Of a stretch of DNA of 64,000 nt, positions 8,794 to 17,696 are shown piece after piece (the first letter of the stretch is position 1; every line of letters starts with the position of its first letter). A model generated the notes under the pieces. It was not told the DNA's origin. It made no database searches and was given only the letters and a program-made list of their open reading frames with translations. The stretch comes from Streptomyces chumphonensis (GTDB lineage: Bacteria > Actinomycetota > Actinomycetes > Streptomycetales > Streptomycetaceae): NCBI RefSeq assembly GCF_014779715.1, contig NZ_JACXYU010000006.1, forward strand, positions 124,001 through 188,000. The letters run 5' to 3'. The position numbers were made by a program, and so were the translations under genes.

Positions 8794-9136
8794 GGGGACC
8801 TCCCGGGTGGTGCCTGCCGACGTCACGTGCGTCGCTGCTCCCGCTAGACGAGTGTGACGGCCCGGGGTGCAGGCTGCCACAACCTTTTGCCGACTTGCCC
8901 GGCGTGTCGGGCCCGCAATCCGATCCGTCGCTGTGGCACGGTGACCGATTGGACACCCAGAGTGACCGATTCGCTCACTCTCCGCCACATCGACCGGACA
9001 GGGCCGAGGCCAGGGCTTCGACACTACTCCATTAGGGCCACGCCGGAAGGACCGGCGCGCCGCCTATGTTCTGGCGATGCAGGGGAGTTGACCGTATGGG
9101 GCCGGTTGGTCCCGAGATGGGGGCGGTGCCGGTGCG
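8794..9136. other. Intergenic region upstream of sepH with GTGACCGATT direct repeat
   Basis: No gene is supported in these 343 bases. The region has a direct repeat GTGACCGATT at 8941-8950 and 8962-8971, 21 bp apart or two helical turns. The second copy lies inside an inverted repeat GAGTGA (8960-8965) / TCACTC (8975-8980). The arrangement suggests a regulator site about 150-180 bp upstream of the sepH start. No binding protein can be named. Confidence 0.4.
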
Positions 9137-10462
9137 TCAGTCGCCGAGGACGCGCCGCAGGTAGTCGTTGCCGAAGACCCGGTCCGGGTCCAGCCGATCG
9201 CGCACGGAGGTGAATTCGGCGAAGCGCGGGTAGACGTCCGCCAGGTACGCCGCGTCCCGACTGTGCAGCTTCCCCCAGTGCGGCCGTCCTCCGTGCGCCG
9301 TCATGATGCGTTCGGCGGCGCTGAAGTAGGCCGAGTGCGGCGTCCCGCGGTAGACGTGCAGGGCGAGGTAGGCCGAGTCGCGGCCCTCGGCCGTGGAGAG
9401 GGCGATGTCGTCGGCGGGCGCGGTCCGCACTTCGACGGGGAAGTTGACGCGCAGGTCCGACCGTTCGATCAGGGCGCGCAGTTCGCGCAGCGCCGGCATC
9501 GCGGCGGCGCGCGGCAGCGCGTACTCCATCTCCAGGAAGCGCACCCTGCGGGGGCTCGTGAAGACCTTGTACGCGACGTCGGTGTAGCGGCGGGCCGACA
9601 GCGCCCGGCTGGCCGTCCGGGCGATGAACGGCACCGCCGCCGGGACGGCCTTGCCGAACGCGCACGCCGCCCCGAAGACGCCGTTGGACAGCAGCTCGTC
9701 GTCCACCCAGCCGCGCACGTGCGGCAGGGGGCGCGCCGGACCCGCCGAACGGTTGTTGCGCTTGGTGTTGCAGTTGTCGGTGTGCGGGAACCAGTAGAAC
9801 TCGAAGTGCTCGTTCTCGGCGGTCAGCCGGTCGAACTCGGCCGTCACCCTTTCGAAGGACATCGGTTCCTCGCGGGCGTGCAGCAGGAAGAGCGGCTCCA
9901 CACGGAACGTCAACTCCGTGATGACGCCGAGCGCCCCGAGCCCGATCCGCGCGGCGGCGAAGACGTCGGCGTTCTCCGTGGGGGAGCACCGCAGCACCGA
10001 ACCGTCGGCGAGCACCATCTCCAGCGCGACCACCTGCGCGGCCAGGGAGGCCGACACGCGGCCGGTGCCGTGCGTCCCCGTGCTCACGGCACCCGAGACG
10101 GTCTGCTCCATGATGTCGCCCATGTTGGCCAGCGAGAGCCCCTCGCCGGCCAGCACCTCGTTGAGCTGCCTGAGCCGGGTGCCGGCCGCGACCGTCACGG
10201 TTCCGGCGGCCCGGTCTATGGTCCGCACCCCGCTGAGCCGCTCGGGCCGGACGAGCAGGCCACTCGTCACGGCGACGGCGGTGAACGAGTGGCCCGACCC
10301 GACGGCCTTCACCGGCAGACCGTCCTCGGCGGCCCGCCGGACGGCGGCGGCGAGCGCGTGGGTGGTGGAGGGTGCCACGGTGCGCCGGGGGTGGGCGGAG
10401 GCGCACCCCGCCCAGTTCTGCCACGATCCCGCCCTGCCGGCCCTGCTGTACAACGTGCTCAT
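9137..10462 (-). CDS. FAD-linked sugar-1,4-lactone oxidase (D-arabinono-1,4-lactone oxidase family)
   Basis: The 441-aa protein has an N-terminal VAO-type FAD domain containing VKAVGSGHSF, where the His is the usual covalent FAD site, and GAVSTGTHGTGR. The C-terminal ALO domain carries the characteristic PHWGKLH motif and ends FGNDYLRRVL. The family oxidises aldonolactones or sugar alcohols with O2; the physiological substrate in actinomycetes is not fixed. No signal peptide is seen, so the protein is cytoplasmic. ATG 10462 has a GGAGGG site upstream. It stands alone, divergent from the VOC gene. Confidence 0.88.
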   Translation of the reverse strand: MSTLYSRAGRAGSWQNWAGCASAHPRRTVAPSTTHALAAAVRRAAEDGLPVKAVGSGHSFTAVAVTSGLLVRPERLSGVRTIDRAAGTVTVAAGTRLRQLNEVLAGEGLSLANMGDIMEQTVSGAVSTGTHGTGRVSASLAAQVVALEMVLADGSVLRCSPTENADVFAAARIGLGALGVITELTFRVEPLFLLHAREEPMSFERVTAEFDRLTAENEHFEFYWFPHTDNCNTKRNNRSAGPARPLPHVRGWVDDELLSNGVFGAACAFGKAVPAAVPFIARTASRALSARRYTDVAYKVFTSPRRVRFLEMEYALPRAAAMPALRELRALIERSDLRVNFPVEVRTAPADDIALSTAEGRDSAYLALHVYRGTPHSAYFSAAERIMTAHGGRPHWGKLHSRDAAYLADVYPRFAEFTSVRDRLDPDRVFGNDYLRRVLGD

Positions 10463-10590
10463 GGTCGTCGTCCCTCCTGCCGCGGCGGTGGGGCGATCAT
10501 ACTCACGCTCGGCGTGCGAACGGCTTTTCCGGGTAGACGGGCGGCAGCCGGGGCCAACAGGGGCCCGGACGACGGGGAGAGGGGACGTTC

Positions 10591-10986
10591 ATGGCCGTCG
10601 CGAAGACCTGCGTGCTCGTGCTGGACAGTACGGATCCGGAGGTGCTGGCCGAGTTCTACGCCAAACTGCTGGGCGGCGAGGCACGCCTGGGGCGCCATCC
10701 CGACTTCATCGAGATCGTCGGCCCGGACGGCACCGCGCTGACCATCCAGCGCGACCACGGGTTCGCCCCGCCGACCTGGCCCCGCCCCGAGGAGTCGCAG
10801 CAGTCCCACCTGCACCTGCTGGTGGCACAGGAGGACATGGACGAGGCGGAGCGCGAGATCATCAGCCTCGGCGGACGTCCCCTGGACACGAAGGACAACG
10901 GCGGCGCGCACGACACCCGGCTCTACTCCGACCCCGGCGGCCACCCCTTCGCGCTCGTGGCCCGGGAGGGCCGGACCGCGCTCTGA
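10591..10986 (+). CDS. VOC-family protein (glyoxalase-like, 131 aa)
   Basis: A single compact VOC protein with two beta-alpha-beta3 modules. The first contains LVLDSTDPEVLAEFYAKLLG; the second contains SHLHLLVAQEDMDEAEREI and ends with LYSDPGGHPFALVAREGR. The final DPxGHPF motif is typical of the uncharacterised glyoxalase-like group in actinobacteria. ATG 10591 has GGAGAGGGGA upstream. It is monocistronic, convergent with the MFS gene. The protein could be a small-molecule-binding resistance protein or an isomerase; nothing in the context decides. Confidence 0.8.
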   Translation: MAVAKTCVLVLDSTDPEVLAEFYAKLLGGEARLGRHPDFIEIVGPDGTALTIQRDHGFAPPTWPRPEESQQSHLHLLVAQEDMDEAEREIISLGGRPLDTKDNGGAHDTRLYSDPGGHPFALVAREGRTAL

Positions 10987-11031
10987 CGGCGGGCCCCGGC
11001 GGGGTCGCTCCACCCCGTCGAGGGCCGACCG

Positions 11032-12288
11032 TCAGACCTCCGCGTCGACGGTGGCGGCCCGTCCACCGGGAGCCTGCCCGGTCAGGGGCGGCCCCGGCGG
11101 TGTGGGGGACAGGCGCCGGTGGCCGAGCAGCGCGACCACGGCGGCCAGGACTCCGGCCAGGGCCGGGACGGTGTACGCGCGCTCCGCGCCGAGGGCGTCC
11201 ACCGTCCGCCCCGCCACCGCCGCGCCGAGCGCCACGCCCACGGCGATGCTGCTGCTGACCCAGGTCATGCCCTCCGTCAGCCGGGAGCGCGGCACCATGT
11301 GCTGGACGAGGGAGACCGACGTCACCAGGGTCGGGGCGATCGCCAGTCCCGCCACGAACAGGAGGACGGCGAGGAGGGGCAGGCCGGTCACGAACGGCAG
11401 CGGCACCATCCCGGCGGTCACCGCGCACACCCCGGTCAACCAGCGTCGGCTCGCCGGTCCGGCCGGCCGCAGCAGGCCGAAGACGGCCCCGGCCAGACAC
11501 GAACCGGCGGCGTAGGCGGCCAGCAGCAGGCTGGCCGCCGCCGGGTGTCCGTGCTCCTCGGCGAACGCGACGGTCACCACGTCGATGGCCCCGAAGATCA
11601 CACCGACGGCCAGCAGCGTGCCGAGGACGACGGTGATTCCGGGGGTGCGCAGCGCCGAACCGCGCCGCTGCCCCTCCTCGTGCGGGATCACCGGCGGCTC
11701 CGTGGCGCGCTGGGACGTCAGCCAGAGGACACCCACCAGGAGGAAGCAGGCGGCGGCCAGGGGGCCGGCCTGCGGGAACCAGGTGGTGGAGAGCCCGATC
11801 GACAGGATCGGCCCGAAGATGAAGCACAGCTCGTCGACGATGGACTCCCACGCGTACGCGGCGTGCAGCTCGCGCGGACGGTCGCGGTAGATCGCCACCC
11901 AGCGCGACCGCACCATCGAGCCGAGGCTCGGCACGCAGCCGGCGAACGCCGCGCAGACGAAGAGGGTCCACACCGGCCACTCCCACACCGTCCCCGCCGT
12001 CACGCCCGCCACCGCCAGGGCCGTGACCACTGCGGCCGGGCGCAGCACCCGGCGCTGTCCGTAGCGGTCCACGGTCCGGGACACCTGCGGGCCGATGGCG
12101 GCCGCCGACAGGGCGACCGTCGCGGCCAGCGCTCCCGCCAGCCCGTAGGCGCCCGTCAGCTGCGCGACCATCGTGACGATGCCGATGCCGAGCATGGCGA
12201 CGGGCATCCGGCCCAGCAGGCCCGCGGCGGAGAAGCCGCGGGCGCCGGGCGCCGTGAAGATCACGCGGTAGGGACTCGGCACGGCCAT
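11032..12288 (-). CDS. MFS transporter
   Basis: A 418-aa, strongly hydrophobic protein with about 12 predicted membrane segments in two six-helix halves, typical of the major facilitator superfamily. The first-half loop has GRTVDRYGQRR-like character (RTVDRYGQRRVL), and the central loop RATEPPVIPHEEGQRRG separates the halves. I chose ATG 12288 (MAVPSPYRVIF); the longer in-frame extension would run into the divergent ferrochelatase gene. The substrate cannot be predicted. Its linkage to hemH looks conserved in Streptomyces (from memory), but the genes are divergent with only 96 bp between them. Confidence 0.85.
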   Translation of the reverse strand: MAVPSPYRVIFTAPGARGFSAAGLLGRMPVAMLGIGIVTMVAQLTGAYGLAGALAATVALSAAAIGPQVSRTVDRYGQRRVLRPAAVVTALAVAGVTAGTVWEWPVWTLFVCAAFAGCVPSLGSMVRSRWVAIYRDRPRELHAAYAWESIVDELCFIFGPILSIGLSTTWFPQAGPLAAACFLLVGVLWLTSQRATEPPVIPHEEGQRRGSALRTPGITVVLGTLLAVGVIFGAIDVVTVAFAEEHGHPAAASLLLAAYAAGSCLAGAVFGLLRPAGPASRRWLTGVCAVTAGMVPLPFVTGLPLLAVLLFVAGLAIAPTLVTSVSLVQHMVPRSRLTEGMTWVSSSIAVGVALGAAVAGRTVDALGAERAYTVPALAGVLAAVVALLGHRRLSPTPPGPPLTGQAPGGRAATVDAEV

Positions 12289-12384
12289 CCCGCCTGACAG
12301 GGAGTAAGGGACGTTCTGACCCAGACAGCTTACGGCTGCGGGGCCTGAACCGTTCGCGCCGTCCCGGATGGCAGGATCGGGACC

Positions 12385-13509
12385 ATGCCCGACGAACGTC
12401 CGCACCCGTATGACGCCCTGCTGCTCCTCTCCTTCGGCGGCCCCGAGGGGCCGAAGGACGTGGTGCCCTTCCTGGAGAACGTGACCCGGGGCCGGGGGAT
12501 CCCGAGAGAACGGCTCGAAGAGGTCGGCCAGCACTACTTCCTCTTCGACGGCGTCTCACCGATCAACGCCCAGAACCGCGAGCTGCTGGCCGCGCTCCGC
12601 GACGACTTCGCCGACCACGGCGTCGACCTGCCCGTCTACTGGGGCAACCGCAACTGGGGCCCCTACCTCACCGACACGCTCCGGGAGATGGTCCAGGACG
12701 GCCGCCGCCGCATCCTCACCCTGGTCACCAGCGCGTACGCCTCGTACTCCGGCTGCCGCCAGTACCGGGAGAACCTGGCCGACGCCCTCGCCACCGTGGA
12801 GGCCGAGGGGCTGCCGCTGCCCCGCGTCGACAAACTGCGGCACTACTTCAACCACCCGGGGTTCGTGGAGCCCATGACCGAGGGGGTGCTCACCGCGCTC
12901 GCCCAGCTGCCCGAGGCGGTGCGGGACGGGGCCCGGCTGGCCTTCACCACCCACTCCATCCCGACCGCCTCGGCGGACACCTCCGGCCCCGCCGAGGGGC
13001 ACGGGGACGGCGGCGCCTACGTGGCCGAGCACCTGGACGTGGCACGGCTGATCGCCGACGCGGTCCGGGAGAGCACGGGGACCGACCGCCCCTGGGAGCT
13101 CGTCTACCAGTCGCGCAGCGGCGCGCCGCACATCCCGTGGCTGGAGCCCGACATCTGCGACCACCTGGAGGCCGTGCACGCCGACGGCGCCCCGGCCGTC
13201 GTCATGGTCCCGATCGGCTTCGTCTCCGACCACATGGAGGTCCTGTACGACCTAGACACCGAGGCGTTGGCCAAGGCCCGGGAGCTCGGCCTGCCGGTCG
13301 TCCGGTCGGCGACGGTGGGCACCGACCCCCGGTTCGTGGCCGGGCTACGGGAGCTGGTGCTGGAGCGGGCCGCCACCGAACGCGGGGAGGTGCCGCAGCG
13401 GTGTGCCCTCGGCGCGTTGGGGCCCTCCCACGACGTGTGCCCAGCCGGCTGCTGTCCGGCGCGCGCCCCCCGCCCCGCCGCCGCCGGTACCGGCAGCCCT
13501 TACCGCTGA
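12385..13509 (+). CDS. hemH: Ferrochelatase (coproporphyrin type, [2Fe-2S])
   Basis: This 374-aa enzyme inserts Fe2+ into the porphyrin ring in haem synthesis; actinobacterial members act on coproporphyrin III. Family motifs are [20 protein letters not shown] at the N-terminus, FTTHSIPT with the catalytic His, and [16 protein letters not shown] with the conserved Glu. The Cys in [10 protein letters not shown] and the C-terminal cysteines in DVCPAGCC match the one-plus-three cysteine pattern of the actinobacterial [2Fe-2S] enzymes. It has a proline/alanine-rich tail after the cysteines. It is divergent from the MFS gene and followed by a strong hairpin. Confidence 0.93.
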   Translation: MPDERPHPYDALLLLSFGGPEGPKDVVPFLENVTRGRGIPRERLEEVGQHYFLFDGVSPINAQNRELLAALRDDFADHGVDLPVYWGNRNWGPYLTDTLREMVQDGRRRILTLVTSAYASYSGCRQYRENLADALATVEAEGLPLPRVDKLRHYFNHPGFVEPMTEGVLTALAQLPEAVRDGARLAFTTHSIPTASADTSGPAEGHGDGGAYVAEHLDVARLIADAVRESTGTDRPWELVYQSRSGAPHIPWLEPDICDHLEAVHADGAPAVVMVPIGFVSDHMEVLYDLDTEALAKARELGLPVVRSATVGTDPRFVAGLRELVLERAATERGEVPQRCALGALGPSHDVCPAGCCPARAPRPAAAGTGSPYR

Positions 13510-13530
13510 GCCGCCGCGCGGCGGCTCAGC
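13505..13530 (+). terminator. 11-bp palindromic hairpin at the end of hemH
   Basis: GCTGAGCCGCC (13505-13515), loop GCGC, GGCGGCTCAGC (13520-13530) form a perfect 11-bp stem that includes the hemH TGA stop codon. It probably ends the hemH transcript before the inositol phosphatase gene. There is no U-tract. Confidence 0.65.
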
Positions 13531-13581
13531 GCGCCGCGCGGCGTGGACCGCGCGCCCGACGCCATCCGACGAGGGAGAGAC

Positions 13582-14394
13582 ATGACCGAGCCGACCGGTC
13601 CGGCGCCGTACGCCGAACTGCTGGACGTCGCCCTGGAGGCCGCCCGCCGCGCGGGCGACCTCCTGCGGGACGGCCGTCCTGCCGACCTGGGCGTCGCCGC
13701 GACGAAGTCGAGCCCCATCGACGTCGTCACGGAGATGGACCTGAAGGCCGAGAAGCTGATCACCGGCTTCCTGGGCGAGCGGCGCCCGGACGACGGCCTG
13801 CTGGGGGAGGAGGGCGCGAGCGTCACCGGCCGCAGCGGCGTCCGCTGGATCATCGACCCCATCGACGGCACGGTGAACTACCTGTACGGGCGAGCGGACT
13901 GGGCCGTCTCCGTCGCCGCCGAACTGGACGGCGAGACGGTGGTCGGCGTCGTCCACGCACCGGCCCGGCGGGAGACCCACCACGCGGTCCTCGGCCAGGG
14001 TGCCCGGCGTGACGGCGTGCCGGTGCGCTGCCGGCCGGGCACCACGCTCGACCAGGCGCTGGTGGCGACGGGCTTCAACTACGTGCAGGCGACACGTGGC
14101 GCGCAGGGCGAGGTCGTCCGGGCGCTCCTGCCGCGGGTCCGCGACATCCGACGCTCCGGCTCGGCGGCGCTGGACCTGTGCGACGTGGCGAGCGGGCGGC
14201 TGGACGGCTACTACGAGCGCGGCACGCACCCGTGGGACTACGCGGCGGGCGACCTGATCGCCCGCGAGGCCGGTGCGCTGACCGGCGGACCGCCCGGCGC
14301 GCCGCCCGGTCGGGAGCTCCTGGTCGCGGCCTCCCCCGAGGTCTTCGGCGTCCTCCGGCCACTGCTCGCGGAGCTGGGCGCCGCACGCGGCTGA
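13582..14394 (+). CDS. Inositol monophosphatase family protein
   Basis: The 270-aa protein is a Mg2+-dependent sugar phosphatase of the IMPase superfamily. Metal-binding motifs are present in order: GEEGAS, WIIDPIDGTVNYLYG (the DPxDGTxN motif) and HPWDYAAGDLIAREAG (the WDxAAG motif). Its expected role is dephosphorylation of myo-inositol phosphates, needed for phosphatidylinositol or mycothiol in actinobacteria, but other sugar phosphates are possible. ATG 13582 is preceded by GAGGGAGAG; an upstream in-frame GTG at 13543 is less likely. Confidence 0.9.
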   Translation: MTEPTGPAPYAELLDVALEAARRAGDLLRDGRPADLGVAATKSSPIDVVTEMDLKAEKLITGFLGERRPDDGLLGEEGASVTGRSGVRWIIDPIDGTVNYLYGRADWAVSVAAELDGETVVGVVHAPARRETHHAVLGQGARRDGVPVRCRPGTTLDQALVATGFNYVQATRGAQGEVVRALLPRVRDIRRSGSAALDLCDVASGRLDGYYERGTHPWDYAAGDLIAREAGALTGGPPGAPPGRELLVAASPEVFGVLRPLLAELGAARG

Positions 14395-14410
14395 ACACGG
14401 ACGTCGGCGA

Positions 14411-14433
14411 CCCCGCCCGTCCTCGGGGCGGGG
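14411..14433. terminator. Hairpin between convergent genes
   Basis: CCCCGCCC (14411-14418) pairs with GGGCGGGG (14426-14433) around a 7-nt loop. It lies just after the IMPase stop and before the end of the convergent small gene, consistent with a bidirectional terminator. Confidence 0.6.
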
Positions 14434-14465
14434 CCGCCGTCGTCACGCCGGGTGCGGCCGGTGGG

Positions 14466-14642
14466 TCAGCGGCTGGTCAGGGCCGAGACCTCGACGCCGT
14501 ACTCGCTGGCGAGCCGGTGCAGGTCCTCCAGCTCGGACTGCTCGACCTCCGCCAGGAAGTCGTCGCCGGCCTCGCGAGCGCGGTTCAAGTCGTGTTCCGT
14601 ACTCCTTATGCGCTGCAGGAGCCCTGCGGTGAACGCGTCCAT
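14466..14642 (-). CDS. Small conserved hypothetical protein (58 aa)
   Basis: MDAFTAGLLQRIRSTEHDLN begins a 58-aa, mostly helical, acidic protein with heptad-like Leu/Ile spacing (IRSTEHDLNRA, VEQSELEDLHRLA), suggesting a short coiled coil. ATG 14642 follows a G-rich GAGGGGGCG site. It sits divergently next to cutR and convergent with the IMPase gene. I believe an equivalent small gene occupies this slot next to cutRS in other streptomycetes, but I recognise no family or function. Confidence 0.6.
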   Translation of the reverse strand: MDAFTAGLLQRIRSTEHDLNRAREAGDDFLAEVEQSELEDLHRLASEYGVEVSALTSR

Positions 14643-14970
14643 GGTGCGCCCCCTCGTCGTGGGTCGGCGGCACACAGGGTGCCGGGGGTGAGGTGATCAC
14701 GGCGTGGTCCCTGGGGCGAGCGGTAGCCGGGAACCGTCCGGGCTGCGCCGGTACGGGCCTCCGCAGTGGCGTGCCGCCTACTGGGCGTGATCGAGGGTGT
14801 GCATCGTTCCTCCCCGGGCCGATCCTCAGGGAAACCTCAAGTCCCGCAAAATTCCCCCGGCAGCCGGGATCGCGCCCCCTTACGGCCGGTTTAACAGCGT
14901 TCGGGGCACGATGGAGACCGCACCGTCCCGCCGGACGGCGCGCCACCACCTGACCGAAGGAGAGGACGCC

Positions 14971-15624
14971 GTGCGCGTACTCGTCGTCGAGGACGAGCAA
15001 CTGCTGGCCGATGCCGTGGCCACCGGGCTGCGACGGGAGGCCATGGCGGTGGACGTCGTCTACGATGGCGCCGCCGCGCTCGACCGGATCGACCTCAACG
15101 ACTACGACGTCGTCGTCCTGGACCGGGACCTGCCCCTCGTCCACGGGGACGACGTGTGCCGCAGGCTGGTCGAGCTCGGCCTGCCGACGCGCGTCCTGAT
15201 GCTCACCGCCTCCGGCGACGTGGACGACCGCGTGGAGGGGCTGGAGATCGGCGCCGACGACTACCTGCCGAAGCCCTTCGCCTTCAGCGAGCTGACCGCC
15301 CGCGTGCGGGCCCTCGGGCGCCGGACGACGGTCGCGTTGCCGCCCGTCCTGGAGCGGGCCGGCATCCGGCTCGATCCCAACCGCCGCGAGGTCTTCCGGG
15401 ACGGCCGGCAGATCCAGCTCGCGCCCAAGGAGTTCGCGGTGCTGGAGGTGCTGATGCGCAGCGAGGGCGCCGTCGTCTCGGCCGAGCAGCTGCTGGAGAA
15501 GGCCTGGGACGAGAACACCGACCCGTTCACCAACGTCGTCCGGGTCACGGTCATGACGCTGCGCCGCAAGCTGGGGGAGCCGCCCGTCATCGTCACCGTG
15601 CCCGGCGCCGGCTACCGCATCTGA
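14971..15624 (+). CDS. cutR: CutR response regulator (OmpR/PhoB type)
   Basis: This 217-aa regulator has an N-terminal receiver with VLVVEDEQ, phospho-acceptor Asp at about residue 51 in VVLDRDLPLV, and the switch Lys in DYLPKPFAF. The C-terminal winged helix ends TVPGAGYRI. The length equals that I recall for S. lividans CutR. GTG 14971 has AAGGAG upstream; the 58-codon upstream extension lies in the promoter region. It precedes cutS by six bases. CutRS was first described in copper metabolism and later tied to secretion stress in S. coelicolor. Confidence 0.92.
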   Translation: MRVLVVEDEQLLADAVATGLRREAMAVDVVYDGAAALDRIDLNDYDVVVLDRDLPLVHGDDVCRRLVELGLPTRVLMLTASGDVDDRVEGLEIGADDYLPKPFAFSELTARVRALGRRTTVALPPVLERAGIRLDPNRREVFRDGRQIQLAPKEFAVLEVLMRSEGAVVSAEQLLEKAWDENTDPFTNVVRVTVMTLRRKLGEPPVIVTVPGAGYRI

Positions 15625-15630
15625 GCCGCC

Positions 15631-16875
15631 ATGCCGAACTCCGCTCCTTCCCCCGCCGGCCCCCCGCCCGCCACGCCGCCCCGGCCGACCTGGGACCCGC
15701 CGGTCCCGCCGCCGTCCTACCCCTGGCTGCGGCCCACGATCCGCATACGGCTCACGCTGCTGTACGGCGGGATGTTCCTCATCGCCGGGATGACGCTGCT
15801 GGCGATCATCTACCTGCTCGCCGCCCAGGCCCTCCAGGACGGCGCGGCGATGCCGATCCGCATTCTCAGCGGCAAGGTGGACGTCACCTCCACCGCCTGT
15901 GACATCACGGGGCTGAACGATCTGAACGCCGAGGTCGACGCCTGCCTGGCGAGGCAGCGGGAAGCCGCCCTGGACTCCCTGCTGCAGAGCTCCCTGCTGG
16001 CGCTGCTGGGCCTGGCCGTCGTCGCCTTCGGGCTCGGGTACGTCATGGCCGGACGCGTGCTGGCGCCGCTCGGCCGGATCATGCGTACCGCGCGCCGGGT
16101 CGCCGGGTCCGACCTCCACCGGCGGATCGAGCTGGACGGGCCGGACGACGAGCTCAAGGAGCTGGCCGACACCTTCGACGACATGCTCGACCGGCTGGAC
16201 CGCGCCTTCACCGCCCAGCGGCGGTTCGTCGCGAACGCCTCCCACGAGCTGCGCACGCCGTTGGCGATCAACCGCACGCTGCTGGAGGTGCAGCTCTCGG
16301 ACCCGGCCGCCTCGGTGGAGGTGCAGCAGCTCGGGAAGACCCTGCTGGCGACGAACGAGCGCAGTGAGCAGCTGGTGGAAGGGCTGCTGCTGCTGGCCCG
16401 CAGCGAGAACGAGATCGTCGACCGCAAGCCCGTGGACCTCGCCGAGGTCGCGGGACAGGCCGTGGAGCAGGTCCGGTCCGAAGCGGTCGCGAAGGGCGTG
16501 GAGATCCGCGGGGTGCGGCAGCCGGTCTATCTCCAGGGCAACGGGGTGCTGCTGGAGCGCATCGCGCTGAACCTGCTGCAGAACGCCGTCCGCTACAACC
16601 TTCCCGAGGACGGCTGGGTGGCGGTGGACACGGAGGCCGTGGCGGGCCAGGCGGTGCTGACCGTGGAGAACCCCGGCCCGCAGATCCCCGCCTACGAGGT
16701 GGACAACCTGTTCGAACCGTTCCGGCGGCTGCGGACCGAGCGGACCGGCAGCGACAAGGGCGTGGGGCTCGGGCTGTCGATCGTGCGGTCCGTCGCCCGC
16801 GCCCACGGCGGCACGATCACGGCCACGCCCCGTGAGGACGGCGGTCTCCTGATGCGCGTGGTGCTGCCCGTCTGA
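15631..16875 (+). CDS. cutS: CutS sensor histidine kinase
   Basis: A 414-aa membrane kinase: proline-rich cytoplasmic start (residues 1-35), TM1 at about 42-66, a short extracellular loop to about 116, TM2 at about 117-138, then HAMP, HisKA with His205 in NASHELRTPLAINR, and HATPase_c (LNLLQNAVRYN, GVGLGLSIV). The extracellular loop holds two cysteines, about residues 90 and 105 (TACDI, DACLA), suited to sense the redox or disulfide state outside the membrane. It is the second gene of the cutRS operon, so kinase and regulator are made together. Confidence 0.92.
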   Translation: MPNSAPSPAGPPPATPPRPTWDPPVPPPSYPWLRPTIRIRLTLLYGGMFLIAGMTLLAIIYLLAAQALQDGAAMPIRILSGKVDVTSTACDITGLNDLNAEVDACLARQREAALDSLLQSSLLALLGLAVVAFGLGYVMAGRVLAPLGRIMRTARRVAGSDLHRRIELDGPDDELKELADTFDDMLDRLDRAFTAQRRFVANASHELRTPLAINRTLLEVQLSDPAASVEVQQLGKTLLATNERSEQLVEGLLLLARSENEIVDRKPVDLAEVAGQAVEQVRSEAVAKGVEIRGVRQPVYLQGNGVLLERIALNLLQNAVRYNLPEDGWVAVDTEAVAGQAVLTVENPGPQIPAYEVDNLFEPFRRLRTERTGSDKGVGLGLSIVRSVARAHGGTITATPREDGGLLMRVVLPV

Positions 16876-17380
16876 TGAGGAGGTCCGTGACGGAGGCGGC
16901 AGCAGTGGACCGTGGGGACCACGGGAAGGATGTGGCGTGAACGTGCGGCGGTCCGGAACGCAGCCGCCCGGTTGCGCCACCCGCCCGCGGGGTGTTCGCT
17001 GTGAGCGCAATACCGCGAGTATCGACCTCTTCGTGGCGTTGCGTCCGGTCGCGGAGCCCTTTGTGACCGAACACACAGGGGCAGATTTGGTTCGGTACGC
17101 TGCGTCTTCGACGACTCGGCGGAAAACACGATAAATCAGAGGTTTCCGCAGCTCCAGGCTGCGGGAAATACCGGAAACGGCCTGCGTGACGGAGCACGCC
17201 TCCGCCGCAGTACCCTTCTCCGGCGTCCGGCCTGGTCACCTCTTCAGGGGCCCGGTCGGGTGTCGATCGAGTAACAGACCTTGATGTGAGGCAAAATCTC
17301 CGCCTCGGGTCGGGCACAAGACCGGCCCCTCACGCGTTACGTGCGCTGAGACGTCACAGAACCCAGAGGGGGAGAACGAC
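16876..17380. other. 505-bp gene-free region upstream of the DUF4193 gene
   Basis: No convincing coding sequence: the only short ORFs lack codon bias. The stretch is less G/C-rich than the genes around it, especially 17040-17300, as expected for a promoter region. A GTG-N6-CAC sequence (GTGACCGAACAC, 17063-17074) matches the degenerate Crp half-site pattern of Streptomyces, but such sites occur often by chance. It probably holds the DUF4193 gene promoter and a long leader. Confidence 0.4.
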
Positions 17381-17680
17381 ATGGCTACGGACTACGACAC
17401 TCCACGCAAGACCGATGACGACCTCAACGAGGACAGCATCGAGGAACTGAAGGCCCGGCGGAACGACAAGTCGGCGTCGAACGTCGACGTCGACGAGTTC
17501 GAGCAGGCCGAAGGGCTGGAACTGCCCGGAGCGGACCTCTCCAACGAGGAGCTGGCCGTCCGGGTCATGCCCAAGCAGCAGGACGAGTTCACCTGCATGA
17601 GCTGCTTCCTCGTCCACCACCGCTCGCAGCTGGCGGCGGAGAAGAACGGCCACCCCATCTGCCGCGACTGCGCGGCCTGA
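17381..17680 (+). CDS. DUF4193 protein (99 aa, zinc-ribbon-like)
   Basis: A small acidic actinobacterial protein of the DUF4193 family. The N-terminal half is charged (DDDLNEDSIEELKARR). The C-terminal half carries two CxxC pairs, FTCMSCFLVHHRSQLA and ICRDCAA, which almost certainly bind Zn. It resembles the RbpA-neighbour class of small zinc proteins in spacing, but no function is established that I know of. ATG 17381 has a strong GAGGGGGAG site, and the gene has its own long upstream region, so it is probably highly expressed. The next gene starts 16 bases downstream. Confidence 0.9.
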   Translation: MATDYDTPRKTDDDLNEDSIEELKARRNDKSASNVDVDEFEQAEGLELPGADLSNEELAVRVMPKQQDEFTCMSCFLVHHRSQLAAEKNGHPICRDCAA

Positions 17681-17696
17681 CGGGAGCTCCGCGTTC

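Noticed and set aside
17063..17074. GTG-N6-CAC possible Crp site
   Set aside because: The pattern has only six fixed bases and is frequent by chance in high-GC DNA; kept only as a remark.
14443..17076. 877-codon minus-strand frame over cutRS
   Set aside because: Antisense to two genes with complete family motifs; the His/Arg/Gln/Gly-rich composition is an artefact of base composition.
16937..17134. Short plus-strand ORF in the long gap before the DUF4193 gene
   Set aside because: No ribosome site, no codon bias and lower GC; more likely promoter or leader.
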